Shown here: in pieces, positions 33,707 to 45,086 of the stretch | Numbering within the stretch: the first letter of the stretch is position 1 | Layout of the letters: each line of letters starts with the position of its first letter | Assembly (NCBI GenBank): GCA_963682175.1 | Contig: OY821793.1 | Coordinates: 28,107,493 to 28,171,492, forward strand | Origin: Triglochin maritima | Taxonomy: Eukaryota; Streptophyta; Magnoliopsida; Alismatales; Juncaginaceae | Length of the DNA stretch: 64,000 nucleotides | Direction: 5' to 3' | Made by a program: the position numbers and the translations under genes | Notes under the pieces: generated by a model | Databases searched by the model: none | Told to the model about the DNA's origin: nothing | The model's input: the letters and a program-made list of their open reading frames with translations, nothing else

Positions 33707-34617
33707 TTGGCGGTCGGGCGATGGACACTAGCCTAGTGTTGTCATAGTTGGCATGTCAGCGCCACGCTAGGGCCTAGTTTGTGCTCGCGGCAGTGGCCTG
33801 CGGCATTCGCTTCCAAAACACGTTTGGAAGTGAAAGCGCACTTGTAGGTGAAATGGAGGTTGCTCGTGGGCAAAGACCAAGGTGCCTGTGGACGTTGCTC
33901 TTCGACGTTCTCGGTTGCCCAAGGTTGTTGCCTTCCCGTGCACTTCCCAACGCGTCCGGAAGGGAATGGGGGTTTCTCGTGGGGAAAGTTCTTTGGGACG
34001 TTGCTCGTGCCCATGCTTGGGTTCCCACGGTTGTTGCCTACCCCATTCGCTTCCAAAACGCGTTTGGAAGTCCATGGGTGTTGCCCGCGGGCAAAGTGGA
34101 AGCTGCCGCATCGTTTGTCCCAAGCAATGGCCTGAGTGGACCTTAGGTGAGCCTTAGTCTATATTTGGGCACCCGAGCACATAGTGAGGAGGAGTGGATG
34201 GGTAACTCCTCTTAGAATGCCCGATTTAGATGTATGTAGGGCGAGGCGCGATGAGATGAAGAATGCTGATGATGTGGGGGCGTGGCTGGTAGGGAGCTAC
34301 GTCTTCTTGGAGGAGGCGCGACCCCGAATACTTCGGCGTTTGCTCTGAAATTTTAGGGACAGATATAGGGATGAATTGTCTATGTAATGCAAGTTAGAAC
34401 GCTCGATTTGGAGGTCGGATGCTCGAGGCGCAGCCGATTTGGTGTTGGCCTGCAGTGTGGCGACGGAGTGGCCTTTGGCCATCTCCACGCGTGGCATGTG
34501 GTCAGTCCCACACCTAGTTTCTAAGTGGTCTTTAGGCGGCCCAACCACGGTTTATGGAACTTAGGACCCCACATATCCATCCGCGTTATCTACGAGGCGC
34601 ACCCATCTCGGAGTGAT
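33707..34617. repeat. Unit 38 (911 bp)
   Basis: GACGTTCTCGG; the 3' half has GGGACAGATATAGGG, TCTATGTAATG, CTGCAGTGTGGC and GGCCATCTCC, all recurring in unit 42. Private GTCAGTCCCAC. Confidence 0.95.
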
Positions 34618-35528
34618 TTGGCGGTCGGGCGATGGACACTAGCCTAGTGTTGTCATAGTTGGCATGTCAACGCCACGCTAGGGCCTAGTGTGTGCTCGCG
34701 GCAGTGGCCTGCGGCATTCGCTTCCAAAACACGTTTGGAAGTGAAAGCGCACTTGTAGGTGAAATGGAGGTTGCTCGTGGGCAAAGACCAAGGTGCCTGT
34801 GGACGTTGCTCTTCGACGTGCTCGGTTGCCCAAGGTTGTTGCCTTCCCGTGCACTTCCCAACGCGTCCGGAAGGGAATGGGGGTTTCTCGTGGGGAAAGT
34901 TCTTTGGGACGTTGCTCGTGCCCATGCTTGGGTTCCCACGGTTGTTGCCTACCCCATTCGCTTCCAAAACGCGTTTGGAAGTCCATGGGTGTTGCCCGCG
35001 GGCAAAGTGGAAGCTGCCGCATCGTTTGTCCCAAGCAATTGCCTGAGTGGACCTTAGGTGAGCCTTAGTCTATATTTGGGCACCCGAGCACATAGTGAGG
35101 AGGAGTGGATGGGTAACTCCTCTTAGAATGCCCGATTTAGATGTATGTAGGGCGAGGCGCGATGAGATGAAGAATGCTGATGATGTGGGGGCGTGGCTGG
35201 TAGGGAGCTACGTCTTCTTGGAGGACGCGCGACCCCGAATACTTCGGCGTTTGCTCTGAAATTTTAGGGGCAGATAGAGGGATGAATTGTCTACGTAATG
35301 CAAGTTAGAACGCTCAATTGGGAGTTTGGATGCTCGAGGCGCAGCCGATTTGGTGTTGGCCTGCAGGGTGGCGACAGAGTGGCCTTTGGCCAGCTCCACG
35401 CGTGGCATGTGGTCAGCCCCACACCTAGTTTCTAAGTGGTCTTTAGGCGGCCCAACCACGGTTTATGGAACTTAGGACCCCACATATCCATCCGCGTTAT
35501 CTACGAGGCGCACCCATCTCGGAGTGAT
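34618..35528. repeat. Unit 39 (911 bp)
   Basis: GTCAACGCCACG as in unit 43. Private GAGGACGCGCG, AATTGGGAGTTTGG and GCGACAGAG. Confidence 0.95.
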
Positions 35529-36439
35529 TTGGCGGTCGGGCGATGGACACTAGCCTAGTGTTGTCATAGTTGGCATGTCAGCGCCACACTAGGGCCTAGT
35601 GTGTGCTCGCGGCAGTGGCCTGCGGCATTCGCTTCCAAAACACGTTTGGAAGTGAAAGCGCACTTGTAGGTGAAATGGAGGTTGCTCGTGGGCAAAGACC
35701 AAGGTGCCTGTGGACGTTGCTCTTCGACGTGCTCGGTTGCCCAAGGTTGTTGCCTTCCCGTGCACTTCCGAACGCGTCCGGAAGGGAATGGGGGTTTCTC
35801 GTGGGGAAAGTTCTTTGGGACATTGCTCGTGCCCATGCTTGGGTTCCCACGGTTGTTGCCTACCCCATTCGCTTTTAAAACGCGTTTGGAAGTCCATGGG
35901 TGTTGCCCGCGGGCAAAGTGGAAGCTGCCGTATCGTTTGTCCCAAGCAATTGCCTGAGTGGACCTTAGGTGAGTCTTAGTCTATATTTGGGCACCCGAGC
36001 ACATAGTGAGGAGGAGTGGATGGGTAACTCCTCTTAGAATGCCCGATTTAGATGTATGTAGGGCGAGGCGCGATGAGATGAAGAATGCTGATGATGTGGG
36101 GGCGTGGCTGGTAGGGAGCTACGTCTTCTTGGAGGAGGCGCGACCCCGAATACTTCGGCGTTTGCTCTGAAATTTTAGGGGCAGATAGAGGGATGAATTG
36201 TCTACGTAATGCAAGTTAGAACGCTCGATTGGGAGGTCGGATGCTCGAGGCGCAGCCGATTTGGTGTTGGCCTGCAGGGTGGCGACGGAGTGGCCTTTGG
36301 CCAGCTCCACGCGTGGCATGTGGTCAGCCCCACACCTAGTTTCTAAGTGGTCTTTAGGCGGCCCAACCACGGTTTATGGAACTTAGGACCCCACATATCC
36401 ATCCGCGTTATCTACGAGGCGCACCCATCTCGGAGTGAT
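35529..36439. repeat. Unit 40 (911 bp), copy of unit 36
   Basis: Has CCACACTAGG, GGGACATTGC, GCTTTTAAAACGCG and GCCGTATCG, without the private changes of unit 36. Confidence 0.95.
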
Positions 36440-37350
36440 TTGGCGGTCGGGCGATGGACACTAGCCTAGTGTTGTCATAGTTGGCATGTCAGTGCCACGC
36501 TAGGGCCTAGTTTGTGCTCGCGGCAGTGGCCTGCGGCATTCGCTTCCAAAACACGTTTGGAAGTGAAAGCGCACTTGTAGGTGAAATGGAGGTTGCTCGT
36601 GGGCAAAGACCAAGGTGCCTGTGGACGTTGCTCTTCGACGTTCTCGGTTGCCCAAGGTTGTTGCCTTCCCGTGCACTTCCCAACGCGTCCGGAAGGGAAT
36701 GGGGGTTTCTCGTGGGGAAAGTTCTTTGGGACGTTGCTCGTGCCCATGCTTGGGTTCCCACGGTTGTTGCCTACCCCATTCGCTTCCAAAACGCGTTTGG
36801 AAGTCCATGGGTGTTGCCCGCGGGCAAAGTGGAAGCTGCCGCATCGTTTGTCCCAAGCAATGGCCTGAGTGGACCTTAGGTGAGCCTTAGTCTATATTTG
36901 GGCACCCGAGCACATAGTGAGGAGGAGTGGATGGGTAACTCCTCTTAGAATGCCCGATTTAGATGTATGTAGGGCGAGGCGCGATGAGATGAAGAATGCT
37001 GATGATGTGGGGGCGTGGCTGGTAGGGAGCTACGTCTTCTTGGAGGAGGCGCGACCCCGAATACTTCGGCGTTTGCTCTGAAATTTTAGGGGCAGATAGA
37101 GGGATGAATTGTCTACGTAATGCAAGTTAGAACGCTCGATTGGGAGGTCGGATGCTCGAGGCGCAGCCGATTTGGTGTTGGCCTGCAGGGTGGCGACGGA
37201 GTGGCCTTTGGCCAGCTCCACGCGTGGCATGTGGTCAGCCCCACACCTAGTTTCTAAGTGGTCTTTAGGCGGCCCAACCACGGTTTATGGAACTTAGGAC
37301 CCCACATATCCATCCGCGTTATCTACGAGGCGCACCCATCTCGGAGTGAT
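36440..37350. repeat. Unit 41 (911 bp), copy of unit 37
   Basis: CCTAGTTTGTG and GACGTTCTCGG. Private GTCAGTGCCACG (CpG change). Confidence 0.95.
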
Positions 37351-38261
37351 TTGGCGGTCGGGCGATGGACACTAGCCTAGTGTTGTCATAGTTGGCATGT
37401 CAGCGCCACGCTAGGGCCTAGCTTGTGCTCGCGGCAGTGGCCTGCGGCATTCGCTTCCAAAACACGTTTGGAAGTGAAAGCGCACTTGTAGGTGAAATGG
37501 AGGTTGCTCGTGGGCAAAGACCAAGGTGCCTGTGGACGTTGCTCTTCGACGTTCTCGGTTGCCCAAGGTTGTTGCCTTCCCGTGCACTTCCCAACGCGTC
37601 CGGAAGGGAATGGGGGTTTCTCGTGGGGAAAGTTCTTTGGGACGTTGCTCGTGCCCATGCTTGGGTTCCCACGGTTGTTGCCTACCCCATTCGCTTCCAA
37701 AACGCGTTTGGAAGTCCATGGGTGTTGCCCGCGGGCAAAGTGGAAGCTGCCGCATCGTTTGTCCCAAGCAATGGCCTGAGTGGACCTTAGGTGAGCCTTA
37801 GTCTATATTTGGGCACCCGAGCACATAGTGAGGAGGAGTGGATGGGTAACTCCTCTTAGAATGCCCGATTTAGATGTATGTAGGGCGAGGCGCGATGAGA
37901 TGAAGAATGCTGATGATGTGGGGGCGTGGCTGGTAGGGAGCTACGTCTTCTTGGAGGAGGCGCGACCCCGAATACTTCAGCGTTTGCTCTGAAATTTTAG
38001 GGACAGATATAGGGATGAATTGTCTATGTAATGCAAGTTAGAACGCTCGATTTGGAGGTCGGATGCTCGAGGCGCAGCCGATTTGGTGTTGGCCTGCAGT
38101 GTGGCGACGGAGTGGTCTTTGGCCATCTCCACGCGTGGCATGTGGTCAGCCCCACACCTAGTTTCTAAGTGGTCTTTAGGCGGCCCAACCACGGTTTATG
38201 GAACTTAGGACCCCACATATCCATCCGCGTTATCTACGAGGCGCACCCATCTCGGAGTGAT
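37351..38261. repeat. Unit 42 (911 bp), copy of unit 38
   Basis: 3' half as unit 38. Private CCTAGCTTGTG, ACTTCAGCG and GTGGTCTTTGGCC. Confidence 0.95.
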
Positions 38262-39172
38262 TTGGCGGTCGGGCGATGGACACTAGCCTAGTGTTGTCAT
38301 AGTTGGCATGTCAACGCCACGCTAGGGCCTAGTGTGTGCTCGCGGCAGTGGCCTGCGGCATTCGCTTCCAAAACACGTTTGGAAGTGAAAGCGCACTTGT
38401 AGGTGAAATGGAGGTTTCTCGTGGGCAAAGACCAAGGTGCCTGTGGACGTTGCTCTTCGACGTGCTCGGTTGCCCAAGGTTGTTGCCTTCCCGTGCACTT
38501 CCCAACGCGTCCGGAAGGGAATGGGGGTTTCTCGTGGGGAAAGTTCTTTGGGACGTTGCTCGTGCCCATGCTTGGGTTCCCACGGTTGTTGCCTACCCCA
38601 TTCGCTTCCAAAACGCGTTTGGAAGTCCATGGGTGTTGCCCGCGGGCAAAGTGGAAGCTGCCGCATCGTTTGTCCCAAGCAATTGCCTGAGTGGACCTTA
38701 GGTGAGCCTTAGTCTATATTTGGGCACCCTACCATATAGTGAGGAGGAGTAAATGGGTAACTCCTCTTAGAATGCCCGATTTAGATGTATGTAGGGCGAG
38801 GCGCGATGAGATGAAGAATGCTGATGATGTGGGGGCGTGGCTGGTAGGGAGCTACATCTTCTTGGAGGAGTCGCGACCCCGAATGCTTGGTCGTTTGCTC
38901 TGAAATTTTAGGGGCCGATAGAGGGATGAATTGTCTACGTAATGCAAGTTAGAACGCTCGATTTGGAGGTCGGATGCTCGAGGCGCAGCCGATTTGGTGT
39001 TGGCCTGCAGGGTGGCAACGGAGTGCCCTTTGGCCAGCTCCACGCGTGGCATGTGGCCAGCCCCACACCTAGTTTCTAAGTGGTCTTTAGGTGGCCCAAC
39101 CACGGTTTATGGAACTTAGGACCCCACATATCCATCCGCGTTATCTACGAGGCGCACCCATCTCGTAGTGAT
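38262..39172. repeat. Unit 43 (911 bp), copy of unit 39 in its 5' part; block III/IV junction
   Basis: GTCAACGCCACG as in unit 39. From about 38730 a changed stretch (ACCCTACCATATAGTG, GTAAATGGG, CTACATCTTC, GAGGAGTCGCG, AATGCTTGGTCG) leads into block IV. Confidence 0.95.
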
Positions 39173-40532
39173 TTGGCGGTCGGGCGATGGACACTAGCCT
39201 AGTGTTGTCATAGTTGGCATGTCAGCGCCACGCTAGGGCCTAGTTTGTGCTCGCGGTAGTGGCCTGCGGCATTCGCTTCCAAAACACGTTTGGAAGTGAA
39301 AGCGCACTTGTAGGTGAAATGGAGGTTGCTCGTGGGCAAAGACCAAGGTGCCTGTGGACGTTGCTCTTCGACGTGCTCGGTTGCCCAAGGTTTTTGCCTT
39401 CCCGTGCACTTCCAAACGCGTCCGGAAGGGAATGGGGGTTTCTCGTGGGGAAAGTTCCTTGGGACGTTGCTCGTGCCCATGCTTGGGTTCCCACGGTTGT
39501 TGCCTACCCCATTCGCTTCCAAAACGCGTTTGGAAGTCCATGGGTGTTGCCCGCGGGCAAAGTGGAAGTTGCCGCATCGTTTGTCCCAAGCAATGGCCTG
39601 AGTGGACCTTAGGTGAGCCGTGGTCTATATTTGGGCACCCGAGCACATAGAGAGGAGGAGTGGATGGGTAACTCCTCTTAGAATGCCCGATTTAGAGGTA
39701 TGTAGGGGGAGGCGCGATGAGATGAAGAATGTTGATGATGTGGGGGCGTGGCTGGTAGGGAGCTACGTCTTCTTGGAGGAGGCGCTTCCCCGAATACTTG
39801 GTCGTTTCCTCTGAAATTTTAGGGGCAGATAGAGGGATGAATTGTCTACGTAATGCACTTCCGAACGCGTCCGGAAGGGAATGGGGGTTTCTCGTGGGGA
39901 ATGTTCTTTGGGACGTTGCTCGTGCCCATGCTTGGGTTCCCACGGTTGTTGCCTACCCCATTCGCTTCCAAAACGCGTTTGGAAGTCGATGGGTGTTGCC
40001 CGCGGGCAAAGTGGAAGCTGCCGCATCGTTTGTCCCAACCAGTGGCCTGAGTGGACCTTAGGTGAGCCTTAGTCTATATTTGGGCACCCGACCACATAGT
40101 GAGGAGGAGTGGATGGGTAACTCCTCTTAGAATGCCCGATTTAGATGTATGTAGGGCGAGGCGCGATGAGATGAAGAATGCTGATGATGTGGGGGCATGG
40201 CTGGTAGGGAGCTACATATTCTTGGAGGAGTCGCGACCCCGAATACTTGGTCGTTTGCTCTGAAATTTTAGGGGCCGATAGAGGGATGAATTGTCTACGT
40301 AATGCAAGTTAGAACGCTCGATTTGGAGGTCGGATGCTCGAGGCGCAGCCGATTTGGTGTTGGCCTGCAGGGTGGCGACGGAGTGCCCTTTGGCCAGCTC
40401 CACGCGTGGCATGTGGCCAGCCCCACACCTAGTTTCTAAGTGGTCTTTAGGTGGCCCAACCACGGTTTATGGAACTTAGGACCCCACATATCCATCCGCG
40501 TTATCTACGAGGCGCACCGATCTCGGAGTGAT
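39173..40532. repeat. Unit 44, chimera of two truncated units (1360 bp)
   Basis: 39173-39857 is unit positions 1-685 of a type a unit, and 39858-40532 is positions 237-911 of a type b unit (CCCAACCAGTGG). The join at 39854-39857 falls on TGCA, present at both parent sites (TAATGCAAG in D2 and GTGCACTTCC in module B), so a 462-bp deletion between neighbours at a 4-base microhomology explains it. Confidence 0.93.
39854..39857. other. Deletion join at TGCA microhomology
   Basis: Sequence switches from unit position 685 to 237 across TGCA, shared by both parental sites. It removes 226 bases of one unit end and 236 bases of the next unit start. Confidence 0.9.
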
Positions 40533-41443
40533 TTGGCGGTCGGGCGATGGACACTAGCCTAGTGTTGTCATAGTTGGCATGTCAGCGCCACGCTAGGGCC
40601 TAGTTTGTGCTCGCGGCAGTGGCCTGCGGCATTCGCTTCCAAAACACGTTTGGAAGTGAAAGCGCACTTGTAGGTGAAATGGAGGTTGCTCATGGGCAAA
40701 GACCAAGGTGCCTGTGGACGTTGCTCTTCGACGTGCTCGGTTGCCCAAGGTTTTTGCCTTCCCGTGCACTTCCGAACGCGTCCGGAAGGGAATGGGGGTT
40801 TCTCGTGGGGAAAGTTTCTTGGGACGTTGCTCGTGCCCATGCTTGGGTTCCCACGGTTGTTGCCTACCCCATTCGCTTCCAAAACGCGTTTGGAAGTCCA
40901 TGGGTGTTGCCCGCGGGCAAAGTGGAAGTTGCCGCATCGTTTGTCCCAAGCAATGGCCTGAGTGGACCTTAGGTGAGCCTTGGTCTATATTTGGGCACCC
41001 GAGCACATAGTGAGGAGGAGTGGATGGGTAACTCCTCTTAGAATGCCCGATTTAGATGTATGTAGGGGGAGGCGCGATGAGATGAAGAATGCTGATGATG
41101 TGGGGGCGTGGCTGGTAGGGAGCTACGTCTTCTTGGAGGAGGCGCTTCCCTGAATACTTGGTCGTTTCCTCTGAAATTTTAGGGGCAGATAGAGGGATGA
41201 ATTGTCTACGTAATGCAAGTTAGAACGCTCGATTTGGAGGTCGGATGCTCGAGGCGCAGCCGATTTGGTGTTGGCCTGCAGGGTGGCGACGGAGTGGCCT
41301 TTGGCCAGCTCCACGCGTGGCATGTGGCCTGCCCCACACCTAGTTTCTAAGTGGTCTTTAGGCGGCCCAACCACGGTTTATGGAACTTAGGACCCCACAT
41401 ATCCATCTGCGTTATCTACGAGGCGCACCCATCTCGGAGTGAT
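40533..41443. repeat. Unit 45 (911 bp), type a
   Basis: Markers GCTCATGGGC, GGTTTTTGCC, AAGTTTCTTGGG, GCCTTGGTCT, GCGCTTCCCTGAATAC and TGGCCTGCCCC. Copied as unit 47. Confidence 0.95.
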
Positions 41444-42354
41444 TTGGCGGTCGGGCGATGGACACTAGCCTAGTGTTGTCATAGTTGGCATGTCAGCGCC
41501 ACGCTAGGGCGTAGTGTGTGCTCGCGGCAGTGGCCTGCGGCATTCACTTCCAAAACATGTTTGGAAGTGAAAGCGCACTTGTAGGTGAAATGGAGGTTGC
41601 TCGTGGGCAAAGACCAAGGTGCCTGTGGACGTTGCTCTTTGACGTGCTCGGTTGCCCAAGGTTGTTGCCTTCCCGTGCACTTCCGAACGCGTCCGGAAGG
41701 GAATGGGGGTTTTTCGTGGGGAAAGTTCTTTGGGACGTTGCTCGTGCCCATGCTTGGGTTCCCACGGTTGTTGCCTACCCCATTCGCTTCCAAAACGCGT
41801 TTGGAAGTCCATGGGTGTTGCCCGCGGGCAAAGTGGAAGCTGCCGCATCGTTTGTCCCAACCAGTGGCCTGAGTGGACCTTAGGTGAGCCTTAGTCTATA
41901 TTTGGGCACCCGAGCACATAGTGAGGAGGAGTGGATGGGTAACTCCTCTTAGAATGCCCGATTTAGATGTATGTAGGGCGAGGCGCGATGAGATGAAGAA
42001 TGCTGATGATGTGGGGGCGTGGCTGGTAGGGAGCTACGTCTTCTTGGAGGAGGCGCGACCCCGAATACTTGGTCGTTTGTTCTGAAATTGTAGGGGCAGA
42101 TAGAGGGATGAATTGTCTACGTAATGCAAGTTAGAACGCTCGATTTGGAGGTCGGATGCTCGAGGCGCAGCCGATTTGGTGTTGGCCTACAGGGTGGCGA
42201 CGGAGTGGCCTTTGGCCAGCTCCACGCGTGGCATGTGGCCAGCCCCACACCTAGTTTCTAAGTGGTCTTTAGGCGGCCCAACCACGGTTTATGGAACTTA
42301 GGACCCCACATATCCATCTGCGTTATCTACGAGGCACACCCATCTCGGAGTGAT
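41444..42354. repeat. Unit 46 (911 bp), type b
   Basis: Markers GGGCGTAGTG, AACATGTTTGG, CTCTTTGACG, GTTTTTCGTGG, CCAACCAGTGG, GAAATTGTAGG and GCCTACAGGG. Private GTTTGTTCTG. Copied as unit 48. Confidence 0.95.
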
Positions 42355-43265
42355 TTGGCGGTCGGGCGATGGACACTAGCCTAGTGTTGTCATAGTTGGC
42401 ATGTCAGCGCCACGCTAGGGCCTAGTTTGTGCTCGCGGCAGTGGCCTGCGGCATTCGCTTCCAAAACACGTTTGGAAGTGAAAGCGCACTTGTAGGTGAA
42501 ATGGAGGTTGCTCATGGGCAAAGACCAAGGTGCCTGTGGACGTTGCTCTTCGACGTGCTCGGTTGCCCAAGGTTTTTGCCTTCCCGTGCACTTCCGAACG
42601 CGTCCGGAAGGGAATGGGGGTTTCTCGTGGGGAAAGTTTCTTGGGATGTTGCTCGTGCCCATGCTTGGGTTCCCACGGTTGTTGCCTACCCCATTCGCTT
42701 CCAAAACGCGTTTGGAAGTCCATGGGTGTTGCCCGCGGGCAAAGTGGAAGTTGCCGCATCGTTTGTCCCAAGCAATGGCCTGAGTGGACCTTAGGTGAGC
42801 CTTGGTCTATATTTGGGCACCCGAGCACATAGTGAGGAGGAGTGGATGGGTAACTCCTCTTAGAATGCCCGATTTAGATGTATGTAGGGGGAGGCGCGAT
42901 GAGATGAAGAATGCTGATGATGTGGGGGCGTGGCTGGTAGGGAGCTACGTCTTCTTGGAGGAGGCGCTTCCCTGAATACTTGGTCGTTTCCTCTGAAATT
43001 TTAGGGGCAGATAGAGGGATGAATTGTCTACGTAATGCAAGTTAGAACGCTCGATTTGGAGGTCGGATGCTCGAGGCGCAGCCGATTTGGTGTTGGCCTG
43101 CAGGGTGGCGACGGAGTGGCCTTTGGCCAGCTCCACGCGTGGCATGTGGCCTGCCCCACACCTAGTTTCTAAGTGGTCTTTAGGCGGCCCAACCACGGTT
43201 TATGGAACTTAGGACCCCACATATCCATCTGCGTTATCTACGAGGCGCACCCATCTCGGAGTGAT
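42355..43265. repeat. Unit 47 (911 bp), copy of unit 45
   Basis: All unit 45 markers recur. Private GGGATGTTGC. Confidence 0.95.
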
Positions 43266-44176
43266 TTGGCGGTCGGGCGATGGACGCTAGCCTAGTGTTG
43301 TCATAGTTGGCATGTCAGCGCCACGCTAGGGCGTAGTGTGTGCTCGCGGCAGTGGCCTGCGGCATTGACTTCCAAAACATGTTTGGAAGTGAAAGCGCAC
43401 TTGTAGGTGAAATGGAGGTTGCTCGTGGGCAAAGACCAAGGTGCCTGTGGACGTTGCTCTTTGACGTGCTCGGTTGCCCAAGGTTGTTGCCTTCCCGTGC
43501 ACTTCCGAACGCGTCCGGAAGGGAATGGGGGTTTTTCGTGGGGAAAGTTCTTTGGGACGTTGCTCGTGCCCATGCTTGGGTTCCCACGGTTGTTGCCTAC
43601 CCCATTCGCTTCCAAAACGCGTTTGGAAGTCCATGGGTGTTGCCCGCGGGCAAAGTGGAAGCTGCCGCATCGTTTGTCCCAACCAGTGGCCTGAGTGGAC
43701 CTTAGGTGAGCCTTAGTCTATATTTGGGCACCCGAGCACATAGTGAGGAGGAGTGGATGGGTAACTCCTCTTAGAATGCCCGATTTAGATGTATGTAGGG
43801 CGAGGCGCGATGAGATGAAGAATGCTGATGATGTGGGGGCGTGGCTGGTAGGGAGCTACGTCTTCTTGGAGGAGGCGCGACCCCGAATACTTGGTCGTTT
43901 GCTCTGAAATTGTAGGGGCAGATAGAGGGATGAATTGTCTACGTAACGCAAGTTAGAACGCTTGATTTGGAGGTCGGATGCTCGAGGCGCAGCCGATTTG
44001 GTGTTGGCCTACAGGGTGGCGACGGAGTGGCCTTTGGCCAGCTCCACGCGTGGCATGTGGCCAGCCCCACACCTAGTTTCTAAGTGGTCTTTAGGTGGCC
44101 CAACCACGGTTTATGGAACTTAGGACCCCACATATCCATCCGCGTTATCTACGAGGCGCACCGATCTCGGAGTGAT
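43266..44176. repeat. Unit 48 (911 bp), copy of unit 46
   Basis: Unit 46 markers recur. Private GGACGCTAGCC, GGCATTGACTTCC and GTAACGCAAG; the end has TTAGGTGGCCC, which leads into unit 49. Confidence 0.95.
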
Positions 44177-45086
44177 TTGGCGGTCGGGCGATGGACACTA
44201 GCCTAGTGTTGTCATAGTTGGCATGTCAGCGCCACGCTAGGGCCTAGTTTGTGCTCGCGGCAGTGGCCTGCGGCATTCGCTTCCCAAACACGTTTGGAAG
44301 TAAAAGCGCACTTGTAGGTGAAATGGAGGGTGCTCGTGGGCAAAGACCAAGGTGCCTGTGGTAGTTGCTCTTCGACGTGCTCGGTTGCCCAAGGTTGTTG
44401 CCTTCCCGTGCACTTCCCAACGCGTCCGGAAGGGAATGGGGGTTTCTCGTGGGGAAAGTTCCTTGGGACATTGCTCGTGCCCATGCTTGGGTTCCCACGG
44501 TTGTTGCCTACCCCATTCGCTTCCAAAACGCGTTTGGAAGTCCATGGGTGTTGCCCGCGGGCAAAGTGGAAGATGCCGCATCGTTTGTCCCAAGCAGTGG
44601 CCTGAGTGGACCTTAGGTGAGCCTTGGTCTATATTTGGGCACCCGAGCACATAGTGAGGAGGAGTGAATGGGTAACTCCTCTTAGAATGCCCGATTTAGA
44701 TGTATGTAGGGGGAGGCGCGATGAGATGAAGAATGCTGATGATGTGGGGGCGTGGCTGGTAGGGAGCTACGTCTTCTTGGAGGAGACGCGACCCCTAATA
44801 CTTGGGCGTTTGCTCTGAAATTTAGGGGCAGATAGAGGGATGAATTGTCTACGTAATGCAAGTTAGAACGCTCGATTTGGAGGTCGGATGCTCGAGGCGC
44901 AGCCGATTTGGTGTTGGCCTGCAGGGTGGCGACGGAGTGGCCTTTGGCCAGCTCCACGCGTGGCATGTGGCCAGCCCCACACCTAGTTTCTAAGTGGTCT
45001 TTAGGCGGCTCAACCACGGTTTATGGAACTTAGTACCCCACATATCCATCCGCGTTATCTACGAGGCACACCCATCTCGGAGTGAT
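44177..45086. repeat. Unit 49 (910 bp), mosaic with block II-like module A
   Basis: Module A reads TGTGGTAGTTGCTC and module B CTTCCCAACGCG, as in block II, although neighbours on both sides have GGACGTTGCTC. Private GCTTCCCAAACACG, GTAAAAGCGC and GGAGGGTGCTC. One-base deletion GAAATTTAGG near 44820. Confidence 0.95.

Larger units (their letters stand above)
22871..39172. repeat. Variant block III (unit 26 to unit 43)
   Basis: Module A switches to TGTGGACGTTGCTC, the 3' half to GTCTTCTTGG and ACTTCGGCG, and from unit 27 to unit 42 the spacer reads TGGTCAGCCCC. The start of the unit becomes the perfect palindrome CACTAG-C-CTAGTG from unit 27. Many units alternate between CCTAGTTTGTG (28, 30, 33, 35, 37, 38, 41) and CCTAGTGTGTG (27, 29, 31, 32, 34, 36, 39, 40, 43). 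Confidence 0.8.
31885..39172. repeat. Duplicated tetramer (units 36-39 and 40-43), 3644 bp x 2
   Basis: The order GCTTTTAAAACGCG, GACGTTCTCGG, GACGTTCTCGG with TCTATGTAATG, GTCAACGCC is repeated once with a 3644-bp shift. The first copy has more private changes (units 36, 37, 39). Confidence 0.8.
40533..44176. repeat. Duplicated dimer (units 45-46 and 47-48), 1822 bp x 2
   Basis: Type a plus type b pair repeated; differences are a few single bases (GGGATGTTGC, GGACGCTAGCC, GGCATTGACTTCC). Confidence 0.85.
39173..45086. repeat. Variant block IV (units 44 to 49)
   Basis: Two unit types alternate. Type a (first part of 44, 45, 47) has AAGGTTTTTGCC in module A and GAGCCTTGGTCT or GAGCCGTGGTCT after module C. 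Type b (second part of 44, 46, 48) has CCCAACCAGTGG, and 46 and 48 also have AGGGCGTAGTG. The spacer is back to TGGCCAGCCCC or TGGCCTGCCCC, and ACTTGGTCG replaces ACTTCGGCG. Unit 49 is a mosaic that regains the block II module A. Confidence 0.75.
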
